The translations under genes were made by a program, and so were the position numbers. Below are positions 1 to 7,484 of a stretch of DNA of 64,000 nucleotides, one piece after another (position 1 is the stretch's first letter; each line of letters begins with the position of its first letter). This stretch comes from Paenibacillaceae bacterium (GTDB lineage Bacteria; Bacillota; Clostridia; Lachnospirales; Lachnospiraceae): the NCBI GenBank assembly GCA_015057705.1, contig SVDU01000026.1:1-64000 (forward strand), written 5' to 3'. The notes below the pieces were generated by a model. That model was not told the origin of the DNA, ran no database searches, and saw nothing but the letters and a program-made list of their open reading frames with translations.

Positions 1-279
1 TTCGGCTATATCCTTCCCACTACCGGGCGGATTCAAGACTTACACTCGTTGGAACGTGTGCCCGCCGGGCACACGCAATAAAAAACGGTCAGCGGGGTAG
101 CTGACCGTTTTTCGGAGAAGGTATTTCGTTTCTTATGGGGTGTAGCAAAAACTATATAATGTATTGGGGGGGTTTACGTTTATTAATATACCACGCCTGA
201 GAAAATAAGTGTGCACAAACATCAATTTTTTATCAATATTTTTTTATGCATTTTTTCTCTCATTCTCCACAGGCAACAA
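1..279. other. gene-free left edge with palindromes
   Basis: I see no convincing protein gene here. Positions 55-75 form a perfect palindrome of two 10-base arms (CGTGTGCCCG and its complement) around one base. A strong hairpin terminator lies at 81-112 and a run of seven G at 166-172. The first six bases, read on the minus strand, are GCCGAA, which could be the 5' end of a tRNA-Leu running off the window. Six bases cannot prove this. The remaining AT-rich part (173-279) shows nothing I can name. Confidence 0.5.
81..112. terminator. bidirectional intrinsic terminator
   Basis: A 13-bp perfect stem (AAAAACGGTCAGC, 81-93, with 100-112) encloses the loop GGGGTA. The arms carry A5 and T5 tracts, so it can terminate on either strand. 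It probably separates whatever lies left of the window from the ftsH side. Confidence 0.85.
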
Positions 280-335
280 AAAAGCGCAGATTCACAGGCA
301 AAAACTTAGATATTTTACCGGATCTCTGCGCTTTT
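280..335 (-). terminator. terminator of the tilS-hpt-ftsH operon
   Basis: The arms AAAAGCGCAGA (280-290) and TCTGCGCTTTT (325-335) are complementary over 11 bp around a 34-base loop. Read on the minus strand the stem starts 22 bases after the ftsH stop and is followed by a T tract. Confidence 0.75.
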
Positions 336-357
336 ATCTCAAATCAAAGTTTCGTCA

Positions 358-2178
358 TCAGACTTCTGCTTCAGCAGGAAACAGGCTTTCAAATTCTTTC
401 TGGCCTATCTTCTCCTTTTCCATCAGCAGCTTACAGCAGGCATGAAGGACATCTTCATGTTTTAAAATGATTTCCTTCGCCTTCTCATAGCATTCATCAA
501 TGATTCGCTTCACTTCATTATCAATGGTATTGGCAACCTGGCCTCCATAATTCTTGGTATGAGCCAGATCCCTTCCGATGAATACCTCATCGCCATCATT
601 ATCATAATTAATCATTCCAACCTGATCAGACATTCCATACTGGGTTACCATAGCCCTGGCAAGAGCTGTTGCCTGCTTGATATCCTGGGAAGCACCTGTG
701 GTAATGTCGCCGAAGATAATCTCCTCAGCGATCCTTCCGCCCAGATCCACCATAATATCCTGCAGCATCTTGCCTTTCGTATTAAACATATGATCACTTT
801 CCGGAAGAGGCATGGTATAACCAGCAGCACTGACTCCCGTAGGTATGATGGATATGGTATGAACCGGTCCCTCATCCGGAAGCAGATGGAAAAGGATTGC
901 ATGCCCTGCCTCATGGTAGGCCGTAATCTTCTTTTCTTTCTCCGTAATAACCTTGCTTTTCTTTTCTGCACCGATTCCCACCTTTACAAAGGCTTTATCA
1001 ATATCAGACTGATTAATATACTTTTTCCCATGCCTTGCTGCATAAATAGCGGCTTCATTCATCAGGTTCTCTAAATCTGCACCTGTGAATCCGGCTGTGG
1101 TCTGAGCGATTCTTTTTAAGTCCACATCTTCCGCGAGAGGTTTCTCCTTGGAATGAACCATTAAGATCTCTTCTCTTCCCTTCACATCCGGTCTCCCTAC
1201 GCTGACCTTACGGTCGAAACGTCCGGGTCTTAAAATAGCCGGGTCTAAAATATCCACACGGTTGGTAGCTGCCATTACGATGATTCCTTCATTGATTCCA
1301 AAACCGTCCATCTCAACGAGAAGCTGGTTTAATGTCTGCTCTCTTTCATCATGGCCGCCGCCCATTCCGGTTCCTCTTCGGCGTGCAACTGCATCGATCT
1401 CATCGATAAAGATGATACACGGCGCGTGCTTCTTTCCCTCTTCAAACAAATCTCTGACACGGGATGCACCAACACCCACAAACATCTCAACGAAATCCGA
1501 ACCGGAAATCGAGAAGAACGGTACGCCTGCCTCTCCAGCTACTGCTTTAGCAAGAAGGGTTTTACCTGTTCCGGGAGGTCCTACCAAAAGAATTCCCTTG
1601 GGAATCCGGGCTCCCACGCCGGTATATTTTTGAGGATTCTTTAAGAAGTCTACAACTTCCTCCAACTCCTCTTTTTCCTCTTCAAGTCCGGCTACCTTGC
1701 TGAAGTTTATTTTATTGGCATCCTTCGCAAGATGAGCACGGCTTCTTCCAAAATTCATCATCTTGGCATTGGCGCTGCCGGCTCCGGCTCTGGCATTCAT
1801 TAACATAAACAGAAAAACCAGGGCTACTGCCGTTAAAATAATGGGTAAGGTTATGACAAGAAAAAGATTCTCTTTCTGGACTGCATCCACTGTGTAGGTA
1901 ATTCCATTCCGGTCCAGAAGATCCTGGATCTCAATCACATTGGATACATTGGCCTGCTTTAATGAATTGTCAGTCATGACCATCTCGATTCTGCCGGTTG
2001 GTGGCGGATCGTTCTGTCTGACTGTCGCTGAGGTTATGGTCCCATTGTCAATCGCCTGCATGAGTTCCTGGTTTGTAATGATTCCGCTCTTTTGGGGCAG
2101 TCTGCTGGCAAATAATAGCATTATAGCCAGAAGGAGCAGGAATCCCAAGCCTTTAAATGGTTGCTGTTGTTTCAACAT
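358..2178 (-). CDS. ftsH: ATP-dependent zinc metalloprotease FtsH
   Basis: Membrane-bound AAA+ protease that degrades misfolded and regulatory membrane or cytoplasmic proteins. Seen: two membrane segments (about residues 11-25 and 104-127) flanking a short extracytoplasmic part, Walker A GPPGTGKT at 200-207, Walker B IIFIDE at 255-260, the second-region-of-homology arginines near 317-323, and the zinc site HEAGH at 422-426. The 606-residue length is normal for the family. The start has a good ribosome site (AAGGAGG, 5 bases upstream). It begins 9 bases after hpt, in the widely conserved tilS-hpt-ftsH order, and is last in the operon. Identification is secure. Confidence 0.97.
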   Translation of the reverse strand: MLKQQQPFKGLGFLLLLAIMLLFASRLPQKSGIITNQELMQAIDNGTITSATVRQNDPPPTGRIEMVMTDNSLKQANVSNVIEIQDLLDRNGITYTVDAVQKENLFLVITLPIILTAVALVFLFMLMNARAGAGSANAKMMNFGRSRAHLAKDANKINFSKVAGLEEEKEELEEVVDFLKNPQKYTGVGARIPKGILLVGPPGTGKTLLAKAVAGEAGVPFFSISGSDFVEMFVGVGASRVRDLFEEGKKHAPCIIFIDEIDAVARRRGTGMGGGHDEREQTLNQLLVEMDGFGINEGIIVMAATNRVDILDPAILRPGRFDRKVSVGRPDVKGREEILMVHSKEKPLAEDVDLKRIAQTTAGFTGADLENLMNEAAIYAARHGKKYINQSDIDKAFVKVGIGAEKKSKVITEKEKKITAYHEAGHAILFHLLPDEGPVHTISIIPTGVSAAGYTMPLPESDHMFNTKGKMLQDIMVDLGGRIAEEIIFGDITTGASQDIKQATALARAMVTQYGMSDQVGMINYDNDGDEVFIGRDLAHTKNYGGQVANTIDNEVKRIIDECYEKAKEIILKHEDVLHACCKLLMEKEKIGQKEFESLFPAEAEV

Positions 2179-2187
2179 GCTGCCTCC

Positions 2188-2715
2188 TTATTGCTGTTCT
2201 ATCACTCCAATATATGGCAAATTCCTGTATATCTGATCGTAGTCAAGACCATAACCGATGATAAATTCATCCGGTACGGTAAAGCAGGTATACTTCACTT
2301 CAACCTGTTTCTTCACACGTCGTTCCGGTTTATCAAGCAGGGTACATAACTCAACACTGTTTGGATTTCTCTGTTTCAGCACCTCGATTAAGTAAGAAAG
2401 AGTATTGCCGGAATCAATGATATCCTCCACAATCAATACGTCCTTGCCTTCAATCGGGTCATCCAAATCTTTGATGATTTTCACAATTCCGCTTGATACG
2501 GTTCCGGATCCATAGCTGGAAACAGACATGAAGTCCATAGTTAACGGCAGACTAATCCGTTTTGCCAGTTCGCAGGTAAAGAAAACGCCTCCCTTTAAAA
2601 TGCAAATCAGGTGAAGAGGTTTTCCCTCATAGTCCCTGCTGATCTCTTCTGCTACTTCCTTGATTCTTGTTGCTATCTCTTCCTCTGATAACATAACACG
2701 TATCTTGTCATCCAT
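2188..2715 (-). CDS. hpt: hypoxanthine phosphoribosyltransferase
   Basis: Purine salvage enzyme that converts hypoxanthine (and usually guanine) plus PRPP to IMP (GMP). The 175-residue length is typical. The PRPP-binding signature VEDIIDSGNTL lies at about residues 95-106, and the N-terminal LKGGVFF segment is the usual second family motif. Its start overlaps the tilS stop by 8 bases, so the two are translationally coupled, and ftsH follows after 9 bases. In Bacillus the HprT-FtsH-TilS neighbourhood is conserved and HprT with TilS can affect ftsH transcription; here only the arrangement is seen. Confidence 0.95.
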   Translation of the reverse strand: MDDKIRVMLSEEEIATRIKEVAEEISRDYEGKPLHLICILKGGVFFTCELAKRISLPLTMDFMSVSSYGSGTVSSGIVKIIKDLDDPIEGKDVLIVEDIIDSGNTLSYLIEVLKQRNPNSVELCTLLDKPERRVKKQVEVKYTCFTVPDEFIIGYGLDYDQIYRNLPYIGVIEQQ

Positions 2716-4084
2716 TAACTTTTCCTCCGTCTAGCTGCATTTGTATTACTGTATGGGTATCATCTGTTATCTTATAGTATTCACTGATCCGGTATCCGAT
2801 TACCCATAGGACATGGGAACCTTCCGTTACGAGCGGAATTTTTCCACGCTCTTCTTTGGGAACCTTGGAATCGATCAGATAAGACTTTAAAGTCTTTCTT
2901 CCGCCCCCGGCCAGCGTCATGTAATCTCCGGTTTCCCGATACCTCACAGAAAGTGCACATTTGATTTTATCATAATCAAACCATTTCGTATACCCGTTTT
3001 TGGGAATTTCCATGCCTTTTTTGTAGGAAAATACAGAAAAATCAACATTTGGGAGAGAAACTTCCAGGTGGTTATCCACCGGATCTTCGACATTTTTCTT
3101 TTTTATCCACATTTGTTTCCCGGTTCTGACTGCAATCAGTCCTCCGGGAAGGTCAATCTGCCTGCCTGCAGGACCAAAAAGAAGCGCTGCCGCGCTTTCC
3201 ACATGAATCATGGTAATATCTTTCATGGACTGATTAACGCCCTTAATCATCTGGCGGATTACATAACCCCTTATGATGTCATCCTCGTTTAAGAGTATTT
3301 CAGTTCCGATTCCCCACTGATAAACGGTTCCGTCTTTTTCTTTCTTTAAATCTCCATGATTCATCAGCAGGCTGTCTGCATGTTTTTCCAGATAGGCATC
3401 TGCTTTCGCCGCCATTAACCCTGCATGGATTATGTTCTCCCCCGCCCTTGCATTCAGCTGTTGCTTAATCTGGGGAAGGATTACTTTCCTGATCCGGTTT
3501 CTGGCATATTCGGTTTCGTTGTTGGTGGAATCCTCACAATAAGATATCCCATTTTCGCTGAGATATGCAAGAATTTCCTCTCTTCCTACACAGAGCAGAG
3601 GCCGCACAATCCGGTCTCTTAATGGCCGCATTCCACCCAGTCCCTTTAATCCGGTGCCCCGGAATAAGTTGTACAATATAGTCTCAGCCTGATCATCGCC
3701 GTGATGAGCCACCGCAATCTTCGTTCCCTCAAATAACAGTCTTTCTTCTTCAAAAACCTTATATCTTAAATGCCTTCCTGCTTCCTCCACAGACATTCCA
3801 TGCTCTTTTGCATAGCCTGCTGCATCTACATGGGCGCAGGAAAAGGGCACTCCCAGTTTTTCTGAGAGTTCCCCGGCATAGTTACTGTCTCTGTCCGCTT
3901 CTTCTCCTCTTAATCCATGATGAACATGCACTGCCTTTAAAGCCAGATCAAACTCCTGCTTCATTTCGTTTAAAACTACAAGAAGACAGACAGAATCGGC
4001 CCCACCGGATAGCGCCACAATCACGCGGTCTCCCCGGTCAAACAGCTGGTTCCGTCTGACATAATCTAAAATCGTTTTGTACAT
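2708..4084 (-). CDS. tilS: tRNA(Ile)-lysidine synthetase TilS
   Basis: Essential enzyme that attaches lysine to the wobble C34 of the tRNA-Ile that reads AUA, using ATP. Seen: the PP-loop SGGADS at residues 26-31, the family motif HHGDDQAET at about 126-134, and a C-terminal substrate-binding region, in 458 residues (normal for Firmicutes). The probable ribosome site AAGGAAGG precedes the ATG. A good sigma-A promoter (4127-4155) lies directly upstream, so tilS-hpt-ftsH can be transcribed independently of spoIIE. Confidence 0.95.
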   Translation of the reverse strand: MYKTILDYVRRNQLFDRGDRVIVALSGGADSVCLLVVLNEMKQEFDLALKAVHVHHGLRGEEADRDSNYAGELSEKLGVPFSCAHVDAAGYAKEHGMSVEEAGRHLRYKVFEEERLLFEGTKIAVAHHGDDQAETILYNLFRGTGLKGLGGMRPLRDRIVRPLLCVGREEILAYLSENGISYCEDSTNNETEYARNRIRKVILPQIKQQLNARAGENIIHAGLMAAKADAYLEKHADSLLMNHGDLKKEKDGTVYQWGIGTEILLNEDDIIRGYVIRQMIKGVNQSMKDITMIHVESAAALLFGPAGRQIDLPGGLIAVRTGKQMWIKKKNVEDPVDNHLEVSLPNVDFSVFSYKKGMEIPKNGYTKWFDYDKIKCALSVRYRETGDYMTLAGGGRKTLKSYLIDSKVPKEERGKIPLVTEGSHVLWVIGYRISEYYKITDDTHTVIQMQLDGGKVNG

Positions 4085-4126
4085 TCAGCCACCTTCCTTA
4101 GTTGATTTTCTCCCCTCTCTATCTTA

Positions 4127-4155
4127 AATATACCCGTAAAACATGTCTGTTGCAA
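4127..4155 (-). promoter_or_regulatory. sigma-A promoter of tilS-hpt-ftsH
   Basis: On the minus strand TTGCAA (4155-4150), a 17-base spacer and TATATT (4132-4127). It sits in the 74-base gap between spoIIE and tilS, which gives the housekeeping genes their own start. Confidence 0.65.
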
Positions 4156-4158
4156 TTA

Positions 4159-5574
4159 TTATTTTCTTTTCCATATCCCGGCAGTCAGCACCGTCATATC
4201 ATCGGCGGCACTTTCTGTAAATGATCTTGCAAATAAAAGAATCCGATCTGCCATATCCTGAGGATTCTTTATTGGCATTCCTGCAATAAATTCCTGAAGC
4301 ATCAGCTCCTTGTCATCTGCAGGAAGTGCATCTAACACGCCGTCACTTACCATAATGATCCGGTTATCATCCCACAGCTTTTTGGATAAAAGCACCGGTT
4401 CCACCGGACTTAGTATACCCATGGGTACTTCGCCTGCCTCTAAGCGTTCCACACCTCTCTCGCTGCGGATATAGGTGGCCGCTGCTCCCAGCTTCATGGC
4501 TTCCATGATTCCAGTTTTTAAATCGATGCAGCATAAGTCAAGGGTTGCCGGATGCTGGGTCAGTCCGGTAAGAAGTAGTACGGTATTTACCATTTTCAGC
4601 GCTGCCCTGGTAGAAAATCCAGCTTCCAGCAGTCTCTGGGTCAGCTCGATCACCTGTCTGCTCTCTTCCTCTGCTATTTTACCGCTTCCCATGCCATCAG
4701 ACAGACTCATAATAACCTGTCCGGGCTGAACCTGTCCAAATGTATAGTTATCTCCGGAAATCTCTTCTCCTGTTTTAACGGCCTTTGCAGCTCCGTAGAT
4801 AATCTGATAATCTCCCTTTTCAACAAAACGGATGGTGTCCGCTGACCTGGTAACCAGAGTTCTTCCGTCAGGTGCCACCGTCCACTCCCCTTCTTCCATG
4901 GCATCCTCTAATATATCTGCTGCTTCCTTGACCGTAACGCAGCGCCCATTTAAAGTTCTCATAGTGAGATAGGCTTCTCTCTGCTGGTTCTCATATTCCA
5001 GGAGAAGCATTTTTTCTATCACAATATGATTTTTGCGGAAAGCCCGCCTGATCTCCTCTTCCCATTCCGGTGTAATGTCAGTGGCATGCTCCACCTGATG
5101 GGAAAATTCTTCTAAAATCACTGCCAGTTCTTTAAACTGAACAATGATTGCATCCCTGCTCTCCAAAAAACGGTTCTTCCATGCAAGATTCATGGTCGCC
5201 CGTCCAAGCCCCCTGTTTAAGTGAGCCAGATATTCTTCCCTTCTTTTACAGCTTTCCAGAAAAAAACGGGGCATGTCCCCGTAATCTACGCTTCCCTTTT
5301 GTTCAAACGCACGAATTAAATACTGCAGATAGTACTGGTTGTCCTGTTCCTTACCGGGATATACGATACATTTGTTGCAGCCTGCGCATACCATTGCAGC
5401 AGCAGTCTCCAGTGCTGCTATCCCATCTTCCTTTGTAAGTCCCTGTTCTGCGGACAGTTCATCTGTGCACGCTTTGGCAAGTTCCCCAAGCGAATTTGCC
5501 ATGTCGTTTAATCTCTTTGCCGTATATACATTCACATCAGCCATATCGTGATGTGCCGCCTTACGTCTGAACAC
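4159..5574 (-). CDS. spoIIE: SpoIIE-family phosphatase lacking the membrane domain
   Basis: SpoIIE dephosphorylates the anti-sigma-F antagonist SpoIIAA and so activates sigma-F in the forespore. Seen: a central regulatory region (about residues 10-240, Cys-containing and helical) and a C-terminal PP2C domain (about 255-471) with the metal-binding motifs SGDN, LSDGMGSG, SDGVLD and DDMTVL all present. What is missing is the N-terminal part of about 320 residues with roughly ten membrane helices found in known SpoIIE. I choose the GTG at 5574-5572 because AGGAGG lies 7 bases upstream; the ATG at 5598 has no ribosome site. That gives 471 residues. Position between divIC and tilS is the expected one. 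It may act as a soluble phosphatase, or be a shortened remnant. Confidence 0.85.
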   Translation of the reverse strand: MFRRKAAHHDMADVNVYTAKRLNDMANSLGELAKACTDELSAEQGLTKEDGIAALETAAAMVCAGCNKCIVYPGKEQDNQYYLQYLIRAFEQKGSVDYGDMPRFFLESCKRREEYLAHLNRGLGRATMNLAWKNRFLESRDAIIVQFKELAVILEEFSHQVEHATDITPEWEEEIRRAFRKNHIVIEKMLLLEYENQQREAYLTMRTLNGRCVTVKEAADILEDAMEEGEWTVAPDGRTLVTRSADTIRFVEKGDYQIIYGAAKAVKTGEEISGDNYTFGQVQPGQVIMSLSDGMGSGKIAEEESRQVIELTQRLLEAGFSTRAALKMVNTVLLLTGLTQHPATLDLCCIDLKTGIMEAMKLGAAATYIRSERGVERLEAGEVPMGILSPVEPVLLSKKLWDDNRIIMVSDGVLDALPADDKELMLQEFIAGMPIKNPQDMADRILLFARSFTESAADDMTVLTAGIWKRK

Positions 5575-5579
5575 AAAAA

Positions 5580-5629
5580 TCCCTCCTGCCTGTATCATGC
5601 TTTAAATCATTATATACAGGCAGGAGGGA
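5580..5629 (-). terminator. terminator hairpin containing the spoIIE ribosome site
   Basis: A 16-bp perfect inverted repeat (5580-5595 with 5614-5629; arm CCCTCCTGCCTGTAT plus one pair) has an 18-base loop. On the minus strand the second arm contains AGGAGGG, the spoIIE Shine-Dalgarno, and is followed by TTTTT and the GTG start. In RNA coming from divIC it should act as terminator and mask the ribosome site. RNA begun in the loop lacks the first arm. Confidence 0.75.
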
Positions 5630-5641
5630 AAATTTTGTCAA
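5609..5641 (-). promoter_or_regulatory. spoIIE promoter with 21-base spacing
   Basis: On the minus strand TTGACA (5641-5636), 21 bases, then TATAAT (5614-5609). Promoters of B. subtilis spoIIE and spoIIG have this long spacing and need Spo0A~P. The -35 overlaps TTTGACA, one mismatch from the reverse 0A box (TTCGACA), and TGTCGTA at 5673-5667 is another one-mismatch 0A box. The predicted start near 5602 falls in the hairpin loop. Confidence 0.6.
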
Positions 5642-5676
5642 AACAGCTGATTCATTTTTAAAATTGTACGACAGTT

Positions 5677-5780
5677 TCCTCTAATTATGTCCAAGTTTTT
5701 TGGACATCCAGGGATACCCGTAGGGTGCTCCTCTAATTATGTCCAAGTTTTTTGGACATAAAGGGATACCCGCAGAGATT
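5677..5780. repeat. 52-bp tandem duplication with inner hairpins
   Basis: Two adjacent 52-base units (5677-5728 and 5729-5780) share an identical first 31 bases and GGGATACCCG further on. Each has an 8-bp hairpin, ATGTCCAA/TTGGACAT, around GTTTT. They fill the space between divIC and the spoIIE promoter, where the missing 5' part of spoIIE would be expected. Confidence 0.85.
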
Positions 5781-6104
5781 CTACTTCTTCTGCGATGGTT
5801 TCAATAGTATTTCATCGGGTTTCACAAGCCCCAGCTTCTGCTTTGCCACTTCCTCCACATACTGCTTGGTCTGGACATATACCCGGTATTCTTCCAGTTC
5901 CTTGGCACGACTTTGCTCCTTGTCCACCTGCGCCTGAAGATTCTGCAGGCGATACTGATATTCCAGTTCTTTTTCTTTGAGCGAAGCACCTTCAATCGTG
6001 ACAATCACTGCCAGACTGAATACCACAAAGGTAATTCCAATCAAGGTCATGCGGTTGCCCCATCTATCTTTTCTTTTTCTTCTTGACTTTCCCATCTTAT
6101 TCAT
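5781..6104 (-). CDS. divIC: DivIC/FtsL-type septum formation protein
   Basis: Small bitopic division protein of the DivIC/FtsB family, part of the septal DivIB-DivIC-FtsL complex. Seen: a basic cytoplasmic N terminus (KSRRKRK), one membrane segment (MTLIGITFVVFSLAVIV), then an extracytoplasmic coiled coil rich in E, K and Q, and the typical end VEEVAKQKLGLVKPDE. I start at the ATG at 6104 (107 residues, GGTGA upstream). A GTG at 6149 would overlap yabQ by 28 bases without a visible ribosome site. It is last in the hup-rqcP-yabP-yabQ-divIC run. Confidence 0.88.
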   Translation of the reverse strand: MNKMGKSRRKRKDRWGNRMTLIGITFVVFSLAVIVTIEGASLKEKELEYQYRLQNLQAQVDKEQSRAKELEEYRVYVQTKQYVEEVAKQKLGLVKPDEILLKPSQKK

Positions 6105-6121
6105 ACAATCACCAGTTGTTC

Positions 6122-6478
6122 CTACTGCCGTCTCTTTGGACGGATCCACTTATGCATTATCATTTTAAGGTATTTCTGAAGGTTTTTCAAGGATTTTAAA
6201 AAAAACCTGCTGACCAGCCGGTCATATAAAAGCATCCCAAGAAAAATCCCGGCTATGACATATCCTCTCAATCCTCCGTCATTTTGTTCATATAACAGGG
6301 AAAATGCAACCAGTGCGGCATAAACCCAGTAAATCATGTCCTCAATTCCTGTGAATACATAAGAATGCGGAATAAATATACGGAAAATTCGAAGCAGGTC
6401 ATATGTCATCATAAGCCCTGCACCTGTAAAAAAGCTGTAGAGCAGAAGTTTTACTTCATATACGATATGAACGCTCAT
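6122..6478 (-). CDS. yabQ: spore cortex biosynthesis protein YabQ
   Basis: Integral membrane protein needed for spore cortex formation in Bacillus, where it is made in the mother cell under sigma-E. The 118-residue protein has a hydrophobic N-terminal half with about three membrane segments and a basic tail (KKSLKNLQKYLKMI region to KWIRPKRRQ). It is shorter than B. subtilis YabQ (about 211 residues), which is common in Clostridia. The gene lies 17 bases after yabP and is presumably read from the yabP promoter. Confidence 0.88.
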   Translation of the reverse strand: MSVHIVYEVKLLLYSFFTGAGLMMTYDLLRIFRIFIPHSYVFTGIEDMIYWVYAALVAFSLLYEQNDGGLRGYVIAGIFLGMLLYDRLVSRFFLKSLKNLQKYLKMIMHKWIRPKRRQ

Positions 6479-6495
6479 ATGACTCCCTCTGGATT

Positions 6496-6780
6496 TTATT
6501 TAAACAGCCTGGACAAAAGAGACTCCCCCGACCTTCGAAGAGCTTCGTTAGAGGAATATAAAAGACTCTCTATGGTGCCATTTAAATCCACTTCCCCTTT
6601 TTCCAGGGTTAACCGGCTGACATGAAGATCCTTGCCCTTTAAAGTCAGAAGCCCCATATCCGTATCCAGTACTACCTGGTTCTCATCGAAGGATACTACG
6701 TCCCGTATTCCAGTCATCGTACTGGAAGCACGATTATCTATTGTCAGCCTGTGAGGGCGTACGCTTATTTTTTCTTCCAT
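6496..6780 (-). CDS. yabP: sporulation protein YabP
   Basis: Small cytoplasmic sporulation protein that partners YabQ in cortex assembly; the exact biochemistry is unknown. The 94 residues match the family over the whole length: RPHRLTIDNR at the start, IRDVVSFDENQVVLDTDMG in the middle, then LTLKGKDLHVSRL. The ribosome site AGGAGG, 9 bases upstream, is inside a perfect hairpin, and a sigma-E-like promoter overlaps that hairpin. The layout suggests expression is kept off in readthrough from hup-rqcP and turned on from its own promoter. Confidence 0.92.
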   Translation of the reverse strand: MEEKISVRPHRLTIDNRASSTMTGIRDVVSFDENQVVLDTDMGLLTLKGKDLHVSRLTLEKGEVDLNGTIESLLYSSNEALRRSGESLLSRLFK

Positions 6781-6789
6781 AAAGAAAAA

Positions 6790-6824
6790 CCTCCTAATAT
6801 ACCTGTATAAAGTATATTAGGAGG
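6790..6824 (-). terminator. terminator hairpin containing the yabP ribosome site
   Basis: The arms CCTCCTAATATAC (6790-6802) and GTATATTAGGAGG (6812-6824) form 13 perfect pairs with a 9-base loop. Read on the minus strand the second arm ends in AGGAGG, the yabP Shine-Dalgarno, followed by TTTTTCTTT and the ATG. This is the same layout as at spoIIE: terminator for hup-rqcP RNA plus ribosome-site mask. Confidence 0.8.
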
Positions 6825-6839
6825 CGAGCTCCAATATTC
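6811..6839 (-). promoter_or_regulatory. sigma-E-like promoter of yabP-yabQ
   Basis: On the minus strand GAATATT (6839-6833) fits the sigma-E -35 consensus KMATATT fully. After 14 bases AATATACT (6818-6811) matches CATACAHT at 6 of 8 positions. The predicted start near 6804 lies in the hairpin loop. YabP and YabQ belong to the sigma-E regulon in B. subtilis. Confidence 0.65.
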
Positions 6840-6870
6840 CTGAAATTAAACTTTTGTATCAAGTGAAAGG

Positions 6871-7110
6871 CTAAAGATAGCGATAAAGCTCTTTTGCCTC
6901 ATCTTTTTTTACGGTTTCCGCCACATCAAGAACCTCTACCTTAACCGAACTGGTGCCAAAGTGTATTTCAATTACATCGCCTTCCTTAATGTTTAAGGAG
7001 GCTTTTGCAGGTTTATCATTCACAAGCACACGGCCTGCATCACAGGCTTCGTTTGCTATGGTTCTTCTCTTAATGATCCTGGAAACTTTCAGAAACTTAT
7101 CAAGTCTCAT
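6871..7110 (-). CDS. rqcP: S4-domain ribosome quality control protein RqcP
   Basis: RqcP (YlmH/Hsp15-like small S4 protein, formerly YabO) binds 50S-peptidyl-tRNA complexes and helps RqcH add alanine tails to stalled chains. Seen: 79 residues with the S4 RNA-binding fold at the N terminus (MRLDKFLKVSRIIKRRT, then GRVLVNDKPAKAS and IKEGDVIEIHF). It begins 3 bases after the hup stop, so the two form one transcription unit. The neighbourhood hup-rqcP-yabP is conserved in Clostridia. Confidence 0.93.
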   Translation of the reverse strand: MRLDKFLKVSRIIKRRTIANEACDAGRVLVNDKPAKASLNIKEGDVIEIHFGTSSVKVEVLDVAETVKKDEAKELYRYL

Positions 7111-7113
7111 GGA

Positions 7114-7389
7114 TTATGCGTTCACCATATCCTTTAATGCCTTACCTGCTTTGAACTTTGGAGTCTTGGAAGCCGGTATATTCATTACTTCACCGCTCTT
7201 AGGATTTCTGCCTTCTCTGGCAGCTCTCTCAGATACTTCGAATGTACCAAAGCCAACTAACTGGATTTTCTCGCCCTTAACTAATTCTTCAGATATTACA
7301 TCTGTTAAAGCTTTTACTGCCTTTTCTGCATCCTTCTTGGACAGCTCTGCTTTCTCTGCTACTGCCGCGATTAACTCTGCTTTGTTCAT
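7114..7389 (-). CDS. hup: DNA-binding protein HU
   Basis: Histone-like nucleoid protein that bends DNA as a dimer. The start [13 protein letters not shown] at 7389 is typical and is preceded by AGGAGG 9 bases upstream; an upstream in-frame ATG at 7416 would add nine residues and is less likely. The 91-residue protein contains the HU signature [22 protein letters not shown], whose arms contact the minor groove. A strong sigma-A promoter lies upstream (7456-7484). It heads the hup-rqcP unit. Confidence 0.96.
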   Translation of the reverse strand: MNKAELIAAVAEKAELSKKDAEKAVKALTDVISEELVKGEKIQLVGFGTFEVSERAAREGRNPKSGEVMNIPASKTPKFKAGKALKDMVNA

Positions 7390-7455
7390 TGATATCTTCC
7401 TCCTAGAATGTAGCACCAGGCTACTGATTTTCTCGTTGACACGATTACTATATCA

Positions 7456-7484
7456 TTTATAGCTGTTTCTCCTGTTTTTGTCAA
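7456..7484 (-). promoter_or_regulatory. sigma-A promoter of hup-rqcP
   Basis: On the minus strand TTGACA (7484-7479), 17 bases, TATAAA (7461-7456). The -35 overlaps the mazG stop codon. This supports hup-rqcP as a vegetative unit that would read into yabP if nothing stopped it. Confidence 0.75.

Noticed and set aside
166-172. Run of seven G as a phase-variation tract
   Set aside because: It is not inside a gene or placed between promoter elements that I can support.
559-1633. Long plus-strand frames opposite ftsH, and similar ones opposite mfd, glpK, the P-type ATPase and the PTS genes
   Set aside because: They lie antisense to well-supported genes, have no ribosome sites and no recognisable domains.
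5575-5598. ATG at 5598 as the spoIIE start
   Set aside because: It lies inside the hairpin without a ribosome site; the GTG at 5574 has AGGAGG 7 bases upstream.
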